From: Vanilla planifolia
Lineage: Eukaryota; Streptophyta; Magnoliopsida; Asparagales; Orchidaceae
Assembly (NCBI GenBank): GCA_023846275.1
Contig: CM043870.1
Coordinates: 10,797,527-10,861,526, forward strand
Direction: 5' to 3'
Length of the DNA: 64,000 nucleotides
Of the stretch, positions 13,010-24,699 are shown piece by piece. The position numbers were made by a program, and so were the translations under genes. How positions within the stretch are numbered: the stretch's first letter is position 1; every line of letters starts with the position of its first letter. Under the pieces are notes generated by a model. The model was not told the DNA's origin, did no database searches, and saw only the letters and a program-made list of their open reading frames with translations.

Positions 13010-13654
13010 GGATAAGAATGAGCATTAAATATGAATAAATCATGAAGGTCATGAAGAGTAAGTGTAATTTAGGTTTAAAATATAAATAAATATTTATCAT
13101 AGACTAATCACGTGAACCATGACAAAGAGAGCTAGTCATTATCCAATAGAGTTAGTCATGGGCTAATCAAGGGTTAATAAATTAAAAAAGTATGAAATAT
13201 ATTAACTAAATGTTTTTAATCCAAAATGAAGATTTTAAAGTAGTTAGGTAATTGAAAATATGAATTTAAAGTGGTGATAAGTGACTTATGATAGGTGACT
13301 CATAATAAATAACATATGTTGGTGGATATTAATAAAAATATCCAAAATATTCAAAGCTATAAATGAAGGTCTTCAAGATGTAGGTATAAAATATGATTTT
13401 ATATTAAAGAATTATATAGATATGAAAGTCTTCATGAAGTAGGTTAGAAGCTTTTTTTATTAAAAAATTATTTGCAATCTCTTATTTAAAAGACCTCTCA
13501 TGAATGGTAAATTGATTATGACTAAAGAAAGTGCATTTCTTGATGGCTTAAGTATTTGAGTTAGCTTTGTGATCTTTTTACAATAGTTTTCATTCCATTT
13601 AACTTAAATTACTTCATTCCATCCCATCGCCTAATCCCCTCTCCAACTACATCA
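13010..13654 (+). repeat. 3' LTR of the compact element
   Basis: It aligns with 11,613-12,347. A purine-rich tract (AGGAAAAATTATAGGATAAG, near 12,998-13,017) lies at its start and could be the polypurine tract. The end CTACATCA matches the end of the 5' LTR, and no primer site follows, as expected of a 3' LTR. Confidence 0.65.
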
Positions 13655-13906
13655 ATTGATTATCATTTCATTACTTATTGAGCTAAGTTGCATACTATTC
13701 TTTAGATACTTTCTTGAGCTTTATATCATATTTTTTTATATTTCCTTTATTATTGTTTTAATGTATTTTCTATTTAATTATTCATTAGTTAGATGAATTA
13801 TTACATTGAGCTTTTACTTGGTTTGATTGTCTCATTATTGAGAATTTTACTTGTTCTTTTATTGACTTTTATTACATTTTTTGTAGGATTTTATTAATTT
13901 GGTATA

Positions 13907-14045
13907 TTGGATTTTATTAAGAGATTGTATTGGCTTTATTAAACTAGTTGTAGGATTTTGTTCAACCTATGTTGTAGGTATTTATTAAGCTAGTGTTGTA
14001 AGTCTTTATTAAGTTAGTGTTGTAGGCTTTTATTAAGACTATGTT
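13907..14045 (+). repeat. about 25-bp minisatellite in the Copia-type LTR
   Basis: About five imperfect units of the type TTATTAAGCTAGTGTTGTAG follow one another. The same unit type, in complement, recurs in the LTR pieces at 45.43-45.62 kb and thinly at 31.0 and 32.6 kb. At 62.75-62.80 kb only one or two units remain. Confidence 0.7.
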
Positions 14046-14329
14046 TTTAATGGATTGCTTAGCAATTTTGATTGAAGTTGGTTGTAGATTTAAGTTTGGA
14101 TTGAACCACTTCAAACTCTTTGTGTGTATTTTATTTTATTTATTTTAGAACACTAGCTTTGTAAAGCTTAATAATAGTTTTTATATTACCTAACATTATT
14201 AAGAATGTTATAAGTCATCTATTACAAAGTTTTTAAGTGTTTAGATTTTCTTGAAGTTATAAGACTACACAATTCACTCCTTCCAACTTGTGGATCATTT
14301 GCTCTTTTTATTACAACAAAATATTATTA

Positions 14330-17040
14330 TAAGTATAGAAATAAGTTGAGATGTTTTGTTTATATAAATTAGGCCAAATGATAAGAGTTTATCTTTGATT
14401 AGAATTAGATTTAAGGTGGCATTTGGGTCTCAAAATGTTGTTTCAAGCTATGATAGAGGATGGGTGAATAGAGGATAGGATAAGATGCTTACCATTATAT
14501 CAGTAGACTTTGATAGAGGTAAGGTTCAGGTAAGGTTGGTCAACCTTGAGAAGCCATATCTTAGCAAGAAGCTCTGAGCTCCATATATATGATTATAGGT
14601 ACTTTTGTAGGGAACCTTCTTATTTTAATATCTAGAGCATCTCATTCTTTTATCTCTTGTCATTTATGTGATACATTATCTCTATCATCTCAACAAATGA
14701 ACACTTTACTAATGGTTAAATTACCTAATGATAATGAAATTAAAATTGATAAGTATATGAAGGAGGCTATTGAAATCTTTAAAAAATTTTTTTAATTGAA
14801 TTAATAGTCCCTCTAATAGAGTTTGAAATAGTTATAGGCATGGTTTTTATTATATGAATATAAGCTAAGATTGATTATATGGAAAAGAAATAAAATAAAG
14901 AACAAAAGAAGTGGAAGACATTGTGTATTATATAAAAAAGAAAGATTCCATTTTTATCTATTTTGAAAACATGAAAGATGCTATCTAAATGATGAGTAAG
15001 ATTTTTATTATATGTTGAAGTGTTGAATCAAAAGTTTGAAAAGCAACAAGATGTAATTAAGGTTTGTTAATATGTTGCTAGATTTCTTATGAGATTCTTA
15101 AACTTTCTTTTGATCAACAAATGTAATTTTAAATTCAAATTTTATTAAGAGAAAAACCAATATCAAAAGTGCTATATATAATGACTCTAATAGAACTATA
15201 GGAAGTCTAAGTAGAAATTCAAGATTTGTTAGACAAATGTTTTATTTCTCCTAGTGTGACTTCATAGAGAACACCTATTTTATTTGTGATAAAGAGAGAT
15301 AACAATTTTTTAATATGTATTGATTATAGAGAGTTCATGGGACATGTGAACTGCAGATAACCAACAATTTCTCAAATTGCTTTCTTAGGACATGTAGTGA
15401 GTAAAGAGAGGATCATTATTGATCCATAGAAAAATTCAACTATTATGAATTGGTCCCAACTTACTATTATATCATATGTGCAAATTTTTCCTGGGTTTGT
15501 ATGATGTTATAAAAAATAATTAAAGAATGTTTGTCAAACATGTACTTGTTAAGCTTTATTAACACAAAAAGTAATCATTTTCAAATGGGATCCATTTTGA
15601 GAAAGTTTCCAAACTCTGATAAAGAAATTAATGATAGTCCTAATTCTTAATATACCTGAAGGAAATGAATGTTATCAAATATTTAATGATGCATCACATT
15701 AAGGGATAGGCCATGTATTAATATAGAATGGAAAAATAATTTCTTATGGATCTCATTAATTGAAGTCACATGACACAAATTATGTAGCTCAAGGTTTGCA
15801 ATTGATAACCATTGCATTTTCTATGAAAATTTGGAGGCACTATTTATAGAAATGAAATGTAAAGTTTTTACTAGTGATCAAAGTTTAGAGTACATTTTCT
15901 CCTAGAAAGAATTAAGTTTGAGATAATAAAGGTCATTAGAATATATTAAAGTTTATGATTTAGATTTCATGTATCATCTTAGTAGGGATAATTTTGATCT
16001 CGATGCTTTAAGTTGAAAAAAGAAAATATCAATATGTTTTTAGCCTAAACAGATGAATACAAATTTCTTTTAAATTTGATAAATATCAGTTAAAAAGGGA
16101 AACACATCAAAAATTGTTTCTATTATCTCAATTATTGAATCAACTAGATTAGTTGGACTCCTTAAGGAAGATCAATAGCAAGATGAAGAAATGTGCAAAC
16201 TACTTCACAAAGTTAATCAAGTTTGTGTTTCTCATTTTAACTTAGATGATGATAGAAGGTTTTTTTTTTCAAGGTTAATTATATATTTATGATCATATGA
16301 AGTTAAAGTAATTATTGTTGCATGAGACATATATTTAAAAAAATTCCTTTTATCCTGAAGAAGATAAATATATCAATAATTGAAATAAAATTATTGGTGC
16401 CTAAGACTAAAATAAGTTGTAATATAGTGGACTAATAATTGTTTAATATGTCAATAAGTAACACATGAAAACAAAATCCAAGTAGGCTTTTATAGCTATT
16501 ATCATTTCTTGAGTGGATATGGGATAGCATTTCAGTAGATTTTGTAGTTTATTTTCCCATATCACTTGTAAGACATGACTACATTTGAGTGATAACCAAT
16601 AAACTAACTTATTGAACCCATAATTCATGTACCATAAATTTAATGAAAATAAAACTATTATATTATTTTTCGAATATTTCTTCTTAAGTATTTTACATCA
16701 ATATCTCAAGATTTAGAAGGTAAATAAATTGAAGAAGCATGGTCTTGACTTAGTAGTGTTTGGTATAAACCATAACTAACACTAAGGAAACACAAAAATG
16801 AAGCATACTTGAGAAGAATTTTGTGGAATCTGTTTATTTGGAAAATAATATATAGGACTTATAACATAAGATTTGAAGCACAAGGATTATTATAAAGTTT
16901 TGAGTGAGTTAAAGATTCTCAAATTAGTCTTCCACTCATATAGGTTTAACTTAAATTATGCATTCCATTTAGGTTTTCTAACATATGAATGTGCCTTAAT
17001 AAAGATTAAAAAACATAGGTTTGCATTAACAAGACATGAT
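14330..17040 (+). mobile_element. Gypsy (Tekay/Del-like) PR-RT-RNase H-IN remnant, fossil
   Basis: The forward frames show the Ty3/Gypsy pol order. Protease-like: 14,589-14,795, with SRASHSFIS and LLMVKLPNDNEI (usual: DSGASHSFIS...VxLPNG). RT pieces: about 15,190-15,335, with LLDKCFISPSV and CIDYREF, and about 15,375-15,420 with AFLGHVVSKE. RNase H: about 15,655-16,020, with IFNDASH, VLIQNGKIISYGS and FSMKIWRHYL, ending near the usual ADALSRK position (LDALS). Integrase N-terminal part: about 16,300-16,680, with LLHET, FYPEEDKY and the region of the usual WVIVDRLT. The right end (16.7-17.04 kb) is unassigned. It is broken in many places. A Copia-type LTR abuts it on the left and a reversed Gypsy LTR on the right. 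Confidence 0.85.
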
Positions 17041-17879
17041 CTACTTATGTCACACCCAATTTTTTGGATTATATATTTTTTAAATCATTGGCTTAAACCC
17101 TGTCAGTGCAACACATGATAAACTTTGTTAACCACTTTCCACTTCTCATGTCTGATATTCAAACAGGGAGTTACGATCCCTCAATCTGATCATAATGCTC
17201 ATGATGTGTTACCTTAACAAAATCTTATCTCTTTACCATTTAGTCACCTAACTGATTTAAAAATTGGTTCATCATAGACTGAGATAACCTACCAACATAT
17301 ATTGGATGGTACATGATTCTTACAAGTAACATACCAATAACCTGCATGCCATCTACTTACAATACATATGCCACATTTACCAAAAAAACCATGAAATAAA
17401 TGTATAATAAAGTCCAATAAACATCTAATGACCCATGATAATAAAGTGAGGTAATGCATTTGACTTAAAAAAGAAAATATCTACTACACACTAAAAACAA
17501 AAGGAAATGACATGTTGAATAGCTAGACTTACATGTAATAATAGGGGGTGAGCTAAAAAGTTTAATAAAAAAATCCTCAAGATATGCTATAAAAGTAGTT
17601 AGTAGTCATAAGAATATAACTATCTGGTAAATAATGAAATATAACTAAGCAGCATGTAAAGTAAGATATAATTTCATATAAAGGGGCCTCTACCTACAAG
17701 TTAGCCAAACATAACCTAGGATACCACATAATAAAGATACATAAGTCATATATCTTATGACATAACTTAGATATTCTTTTCTCAATATAAAACTATTAAG
17801 ATAGATGTGATCCTTATGATATCTTGATTCTATGATGCTAGTTTTCTAGTAAATAAGATCCAACCAATGGTATTGCACA

Positions 17880-18120
17880 CATCCATCGCATATATCGACA
17901 CATCCACAATCCTTGGGGATGTCCTCAAAATCAACCAACACTCCATGGTCCTTTGCAAGTATAATCACAAAATCTGGCACACCCATAATCCTTTAAGAAG
18001 TCTTAAATAATATGGCACATCCATGATTCTTTTAGATGTCATAAATAATTTAACACTTTACAATCCTTTGGGAGTTCTTACTCTATAGTTCCTTGCATCA
18101 CGATGCTCCCTAACTCTTGG
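17880..18120 (-). repeat. about 50-bp imperfect tandem repeat in the Gypsy LTR
   Basis: About four units, each containing a form of AATCCTTTGGGAGTTCTTA. In complement (near GACATCCCCAAGGATTGTGG) they match the units of the longer array at 58.39-58.93 kb. Confidence 0.55.
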
Positions 18121-19341
18121 AATCATACATAATGCCATTAAAATTTATATTTTTAGGTCCTTTATGCTATTGTTATAAAATTATTACTCAACAAACTAGC
18201 TCATCATTTCCATTTAAGAACCACTACAAGTACCATTTTTTCTTCCAAGTTTAACCAAATGAATCCCATGCTTTAACTTAAATCTAATATAGCCTATGCA
18301 ACATAACCTTAACTAAACCTAGGTCTAGATTAACTTATCTAGGATTTGACCTAGGGTTTCCCTACTTATATGCTTATTTAGCATTATTCTAAGGTTTCAC
18401 AATACCCTAATAGACATATTTGAGCATTTTAAGATTTTTTTAAAAGCTTAACCAACATTTTTGGGATCTTATGGTTTCCTTAAAAGACTAAAATTCCTAT
18501 CTATTCCTCTTTTGGTTTCTTTATCGCCATAATCATCTTATTTAGGTTATCTTAGAGTTTCTTATAAGTCCTAAATGCCTTTTCTAGAGTTACCATGCTT
18601 CTTAGATTACTACTATAAGGTTAGTCCTTAACTAGTATTTATGCTCATCACTAAGTTTTTTTAAACTTATTAAGGCTTGCAACTAAACTTCCTCCTTAAA
18701 CCCAAGGCTTGGCTTTAACCTTAGACTTAATATATAATATTAACCTATCCTCTAGCTCTAATCTAAGTTATTTCTTTTTACACTTAGGTTCACATGAGTC
18801 TCATTAATGGTTCTCCATGTGTATTAGGCTAATCTGAGTTATTACGCTCTTCTTAAGGTCTCTCTTAAGCTAATCTCAACCATGGACCATCATATAGGGT
18901 TTCTAATATATGGCCAAATAGCCAACACATCATCTTACCCTTGTTCCAAGCAAAGCTTTGGGTTTAGCAGAAACATATAAGAATAATTTTTAGCTATTTG
19001 GCCAGGCCCTACATCTCTCCTTAGGCTATAATCGAGCTTTCTCTCAACTTCAAATTCCATCTAGGGTCCAATCTAAGAGTCTGTCCAATCCAAGGCTACT
19101 TCTGAGGTATTATCAAAGCTTCTCAACTACATCTAGATCTTAATCGTAACCTTAAGTCTTATTCTAAGGTCTACACATGTCATGTCAAATCATAAGAATT
19201 TTCATAAGTCATAACTCTATTTCATCATCATTCTCTTCCATGGTTTACCATAAGGATTCTCACCTTAGGCATCTCCTTCTCGGGTTACCTATAGCTTTAA
19301 CAAACTTTCAATTTCAAACCCAAGTGACTTAAAAAAATCTA

Positions 19342-19522
19342 GGGCCTTTAAATTTCAAGTCTTGAGATTTTAAATTTAAAAACCTGAAATCTTTAAAGTT
19401 TAAACCCTAAGGCATTTAAATTTCAAAACTAAGGCTTTTAAATTTCTATCTAAAGCCTTTAAATTTCAAACCTTGGAGTCTTCAATTTTCAAACCCTAAG
19501 GAAATTAAATTTCAAATCCTAG
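19342..19522. repeat. 22-23 bp minisatellite, about eight units
   Basis: Units of the type GGCCTTTAAATTTCAAACCC(T)AA follow directly, 22-23 bp each, with substitutions. It lies inside the reversed Gypsy LTR. A weaker complement of the same unit appears at about 34.59-34.68 kb in another copy of that LTR. Confidence 0.75.
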
Positions 19523-20596
19523 TTTTGCTAACCATCTTTACCTATTAAGACCTAAAACTAAGGTTAAATGAATGTTATTAGCTATAAAAATTGAAAATTG
19601 CATTAGCTAAACTCAAGACTCCATGCATCCCTATAAGGAACCTGACGACTCTACCAGTTCTAAAAGCCATCTAAGATCCTTCTAAGGTCTTTTTAATGCA
19701 TCCAAAGCCCTTAGTTTAGACTTACCACTCAATCCAAAGGTTTTCAAAAGCCAAGAAACCCCTTTTGGTTGCAAAATTTCTACCTTTATGTTTAGGTTGT
19801 TGAAAGAAAATCTTATGTATTCATAGTAGTGTCTCATGGCATAAACTGAAAGCATGGTTTTATATTTATCATGGCAAGCATAAGGGACTAACTTAGCATT
19901 ACTTATGTTTTGTCATGGTAGAAAAATATTTTTAGCATGGATCAACTCACAATTTTCTACTTCTAAAGAATAACTACAAAGTTCACTATAATAAAATCAA
20001 GGAATCATCTATGATTCAAAGTATAGAAAACAAAATCATATCATTCTTTTAGTCTTCTAGGTTTTCCACATGTAAAACATGATAACAAAATGCTTTGTAG
20101 GAAAATATAAGAAAGTTTCATCACAAGACATGAGTTTAATACATTAAATACAATTTTGTCATAGATTTATTCATGAGATCATAAGATCATATCAAGGTAG
20201 GAATATAAGCATGGTAAGATTCACCTAAGCATTAACTAAATCATGATAATAAGTTCATAAAAATTCCTTTAACATACTAGATATTCCTTTCATGTGCATG
20301 ACATCAATGTTCATAGGAAAATTCAAGAATTAGAAGCTTGCATACATAGCAAAGTACTTATTTTTTTAATCTTGAACATTTATCTAAATTTAATTACATA
20401 TATTAAGAGTCATTCTACCTTGAATTGAGTACAATACTTAACTAAAGAATTGTGCTTCTTCTTCCTTTCCAAGGTCGTAGATTTCCTCTTCTCTTCCTTG
20501 CTCTTCTATATTAAGGTTCCTCCTCTTACTCTTAATTTGTTCTCCTTAACCTCACAGTTAGGTTTTCTAAAAACCCTAAAAACCATCACTTATCAC

Positions 20597-20606
20597 CTTA
20601 TATAGT
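20597..20606 (-). promoter_or_regulatory. TATA box of the reversed Gypsy LTR
   Basis: On the minus strand it reads CTATATAAGG. It is about 180 bp upstream of the conserved CAAGGTAG motif near 20,417, which places that motif in the 5' leader of the predicted transcript. Confidence 0.55.
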
Positions 20607-20771
20607 TAGCTTAACTAGATCTCCTATAGATATGGTGACAAGGATAATTTTGGTTATAGATAGTCTTTCATACTCTAAATTCAAATTTTGATGGCCTCAA
20701 GAAGATTTAAATTTTAGATCCTTTAATTAGCTAGTCTTTATTCCTATTCTTTAAGCATCAAAAGTAAATTG

Positions 20772-20788
20772 CTATATATATATATATC
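20772..20788. repeat. (TA)n microsatellite
   Basis: A short uninterrupted TA run within the U3 side of the reversed Gypsy LTR. Confidence 0.85.
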
Positions 20789-20934
20789 AAGGCTAAAAAT
20801 ATTTAAGATTAAATTTAACTTTATATCTTAACCATCTAAATTTTAAACTCTACTTATAGATATATCAAACCTTCAAAATATAAATTTTAAATAGTCAACA
20901 AAAACTCAAATTGTAAACAGCTAGCTAGAAGGAA

Positions 20935-22105
20935 AAGGCATATTTGGGGTTAGCTTAGTGCTAATAGAGATCTTATTTGAGCAAGCTAACTAAGGGGTGC
21001 AAAACAACTTAGATTATAGAACCTCAGTTTTTACCAAAATGGTCATATCATACAATACAACATAGCTTATTATATAATATAATTAGTTCATGAAAGTATT
21101 TTAAATTGGTGATAGGATAACATGATTGGGTATAATGTAAGAGTTTCACATTATATAGTCCCACCCATCATACAATTTGATTAGTTTATATTTCCAATCA
21201 CTCATGCCTAAGAAAACTAAGTAATGCATTAATATAATATGATTCTAACAAACTTAGAGTATACATTTAATAAAAATAAACTCAAGTACTTCGTAGAGTA
21301 TAATTTTTATTTATTGTATAATATAATCATTTGTTAGAATGAGAGAAGACATCATTAAACTGTCTGATGTACTAAATGATTAGTTCATTTATGTGTATCA
21401 TACAATATGATTAGTATAGATTTATATGAATAAAAATTATTTTGATTAGATTTTGGGAAGTTTTAATATAGCTTTTGGAAAATATTTGGAGTCATTGAAA
21501 ACTTTACAATGCTCTTAAAAAGATATCTAAACCTAGTGAATAAGTAAAATAATCAATTGTACACCATTTTAGAAAACTTACTCTTAAAGAACATTTGTGG
21601 AAGTGAATGGAAAAGTAAGGCTACAACAATTAAGTGTAATCCTTAATTTTCTTAGCCTTCTATTAATCTATCTCATTAAGATAAGTTGCAAATCTATTTT
21701 GCATCATTTTAGCTTCAATTTAGTATGCATTTGGAAAATTATATTAGGTTATAAGACTTTATATTTGAGGTTTACCTTATATCTTTTATCTTATTAGTAA
21801 GACTTTCTCTTTGATCTTTTACATGGTCTTTTGGTTTATTGATTAATAGGGTCATTTTACCTAGCGTTGTAGGTTCCTTTAGGTAGTTAATTATAAGTTT
21901 TTTTTGGCTTGATGCATTGTAGTGTCTTTTGCCTAAGTGTTTATGGTCTGTTGTCCTAGTATTTGTAGGGCCTTCCAGTCTTACATATGGTTCTTCTTTC
22001 TAATTTTTGTGAGAGATTTTTTAGTATTTTTTAGTCTTTTTGGAAAGGGGTATAAACATATTTGATATTTGATTAAACCATCTACAAATAAATTTTTAAC
22101 ATTCT
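20935..22105 (+). mobile_element. Copia-type LTR (family C, copy 2), left part
   Basis: It contains repeated U3 words of the type ATCATACAATATGATTAG (near 21,046, 21,161 and 21,397), then a block like that after the TATA box of copy 1 (CTCTTAAAAAGATATCTAAACC near 21,510), then a U5-like stretch with TTGTAGG units (21.86-22.0 kb). It stops at 22,105, where the reversed Gypsy element begins. Its missing end is found at 30.0-30.17 kb. Confidence 0.65.
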
Positions 22106-23751
22106 TGATGTTAGATCATCATTATAACTATAGTGAGTGGCTTAGAGATTAACTAACACATGTTACGAAGAAAGAAAATATGAAAATAAATAAGAGAAAA
22201 TAAAAAAAAAACTTATAAAAAGATACCTATCTCAAAAATCTTAGCTAAGAAGGGACTAAAAGCAACATAAGCATCACTCTATATACTAGGCTTATATCTT
22301 TTTTAATGGCATATGGGATACTTTAATAGATTTAAAAATTAATCTTGATAAAAAAGAGAACAAAGTAAAGGTCACATGAGAATAAATTAAAAAGCACTAA
22401 AAGACTTTACTACATCTCACAAAAACAAAGTAACAAAGTAATTATGTGGTTTAAACAAGTAAGGCAATTGAGTAATAAAGGGTAACGAAGATGACGATAA
22501 GTGAGATTCACAAATAAGGCTAGAAGAAGTTAGATGTGGCAAATCTAAGTTCACTTAAATGATGAAGTGGAAGAGTGATGAAGAAGTGAAAATGAAATGA
22601 TAAAGTGAAAGGGAATTGTTATGCCATGATGACTAGAAATAAATATCATAAAGTCGACAGTAAACTATTCTGATATCTCACTACTTGGGCCACAACTCCC
22701 TCGTCATAATACCAGAACCTCAATGAATCAACACGTTAGAGTTCTGGCTATGATCAACCTTAAGACCTCAAAATGGTGTAACGAAATAATGAACATTTTA
22801 CTTATATAAAGATCATTCATTCCAAAGGATAGGTTTTTCTTTTGTTATAGAGAGATTAAGAAATATAAGATAATTTTAACAAAATAAAATAAATGTGAAA
22901 AATCTATGGTCAAAAGTTTTTTTCCAAATAGCTTTTTATTTCCAAATTCTATATTCAAAGATGTTACCAAACAACTTTCTAAAAGCTGTTGTTTTGGTTC
23001 AATAATCTATAGTTAAGTTATTACTAAATAGCTTTTTGAAAAGTTGAATTTTAGCTCAGTGCTGGATGGATTTGTGTGGGGTTTTATGAGTAAGATCTAG
23101 GTTGATGTGCCATAGGTCAGTTCAATGGGTTAGTAGAGAGTTAATGGATCCTTGTTCATTCACAGGTTGTGTGAACGATTCTATTAATATGTTAGCGTGG
23201 TGGTAGTGAATTCGTGTGTATTCATAGGCCAGATTGGTGGGTCAATGTGTCATCGATGGATCCATGTGTGTTTATAGGTTGCACAAACTATTTTGTTGAA
23301 GTTGGCATAGTGTCGATAGATCCATGTACATTTGCAAGTTGTGTAACTATTATGCTAATAGGTAGGACTTGATGCTAGTGTTGTGTTTATGGATCTATGT
23401 GCATTCAAGGGGTTGGTGTAATGTCGACTGATCCATTTCTATTCATGAGACACATACCTAAGATATGAGACTAATCCAAAAGGCCTATTCATCAAAATGT
23501 TTTAGTTGAACATAATCTGAGAGGGCATCATTGGGTGAGTTTGGATTGGTAACAATTGAGGAGCCAGTGGGAATAGGCCATGTTTTTGCCTTTTTGTGTT
23601 CTTGAGGCAAATATTTAGCTTGGAATGTAATTTTTGGATTTTTCTTAACTCTATACATGAAAAATAAATTCATTGATTATGTGAAAGTGCTAGTGCATGT
23701 CTGATTGGCTCTTTGGCATTAGAAATTCTAATGGTGATCAGTGTCCTCACC
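22106..23751 (-). repeat. 3' LTR of the nested Gypsy element
   Basis: It starts TTGATGTTAGATCATCATTA, aligned with the right LTR start near 27,704, and ends near GTCCTCACC, aligned with GTTCTCACC near 29,998. Relative to its partner it lacks a block of about 0.7 kb that the partner carries at about 27.94-28.66 kb. The U3 side (23.09-23.43 kb) holds about 70-bp imperfect repeats around the word GATCCATGTG. Confidence 0.75.
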
Positions 23752-23989
23752 AACTACTCTAGAACAATTCTTGTAAGTCTACAATGCATCTAAGTTTAGT
23801 TGTTATTACTCTTTCCTTATGATCCAAGTATCCTCAATGTCTGGTCAACCTTTCCATCAAACAAGATACCTTTAATATGCTCATGGATTTCCTTTATATA
23901 CTATGCAAACACTTGTGTTAACATTGACATGCATTCTTATATAGTTAATTGGATTAGATAAATAGAGCTATAAGGTTTATAAACTTTGT

Positions 23990-24690
23990 AGGCTTTAAAG
24001 GGACTCATTCTTGTGGTCTTATTAATGGAAATATTATAGGCATGCTTTGCATATAGTAAAAGTAGATCCTAATTCTTTATGCTCTCTTATACTAAACATC
24101 ATAATGAGTTTCCTAAGCTATGATTTACAACCTTAGTTTGACCATTAGTTTTAACGTTATAAGTAGATAAGAATTTTAACTTCATTCTCATAAGGTGCTA
24201 TAGGATTTTCCAAAAGTATGAAGTAAAATGAATATCTTTATATGTGAATATGTTTTGGAAACTTAGTATCTTTACCACTTCATTAAAAGATAGTTGAGCA
24301 ATGTGTGAAGCATCAAACATTGTGAAGCATGGGATGAATCTAGCTATTTTAGTAAATCAATCTACTACCACAAAATTTGAGTCATATCTTTGAGGTGTTT
24401 CGGGTAGCCTAAGAACAAAATCTATACTAAAATCTTATGGTTATGATGGTATTAGAAATGGAGTGTGAAGTTCAATATTTTAGGAGCAATGTTTAATGAC
24501 TACACAAATCTTACACCCAACCAATGAAACTTATCTTCAATGATCACGATAGTTTCTATCTAGTCCAAAATAGGCTTCTAGTCCTCTTACATGTGTCTCC
24601 CAAACTAAGAAATCCCTAAGTGATGTTCATTGTATGGGTAGTTCCTTATCACAAAAAATATCCCTTTTTAATGTTATAATCATAGATGGC
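23990..24690 (-). mobile_element. integrase remnant of the nested Gypsy element
   Basis: On the minus strand, near 24.34-24.43 kb, the reading corresponds to the usual SMDFVLGLPRTxRGxDSIFVVVDRFxKMAHFIPC. Near 24.08-24.2 kb a stretch with THPQTDGQTEVVNRTL-like content (TNGQTKVVN) marks the core's catalytic half. The zinc-binding N-terminal part is faint near 24.5-24.69 kb. It follows RNase H in the family order. Confidence 0.8.
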
Positions 24691-24699
24691 CTTGGTCAA

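Larger units (their letters stand above)
11613..13654 (+). mobile_element. compact LTR element (TRIM/LARD-like), two LTRs, about 2 kb
   Basis: Two direct repeats, about 11,613-12,347 and about 13,010-13,654, align along their whole length. Examples are ATTTATCATA near 11,703 and 13,092, and CTAATC(T/C)CCTCTC(T/C)AACTACATCA-type ends at 12,347 and 13,654. A primer site follows the first repeat and a purine-rich tract precedes the second. The interior is only about 650 bp and shows no pol domain. It sits inside a Copia-type LTR whose two halves continue on each side. The LTRs have diverged clearly, so the insertion is old. The alternative is an autonomous element that lost its interior. Confidence 0.7.
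10200..14320 (+). mobile_element. Copia-type long LTR (family C, copy 1), split by a compact LTR element
   Basis: The two outer parts, about 10.2-11.61 kb and 13.655-14.32 kb, align colinearly with the LTR at 60.2-63.03 kb. Shared blocks include the single 194-bp-type segment near 10.5-10.7 kb, a block around 10.94-11.05 kb, and the U5 (TTTTACTTGTTCTTTTATTG near 13.85 kb; GTAAAGCTTAATAATAG near 14.16 kb). The 3' end, near AATTCACTCCTTCCAACTTG at about 14.27 kb, resembles the AATTCACCCCC-type end common in plant Copia LTRs. No primer site follows, so it is a solo or 3' LTR. The 5' limit is approximate because it borders the LINE piece. Confidence 0.65.
17046..20930 (-). mobile_element. long Gypsy LTR (family A, copy 1), reversed
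   Basis: The left edge TGTCACACCC is the complement of the usual plant Gypsy LTR end GGGTGTGACA. The first 300 bp align with the edge at 42.65 kb (shared TTTTTTAAATCATTG, GTGCAACA, CTCTTTACCA, GGTCACC). The decayed bases just left of the edge (ATGATCTACTT) could be a worn primer site. A TATA box lies at 20,597-20,606 and a leader motif like a splice donor near 20,417, so U3 is on the right. The interior holds two minisatellites. No coding domain is seen. The right limit is set only by the start of the next LTR. Confidence 0.65.
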
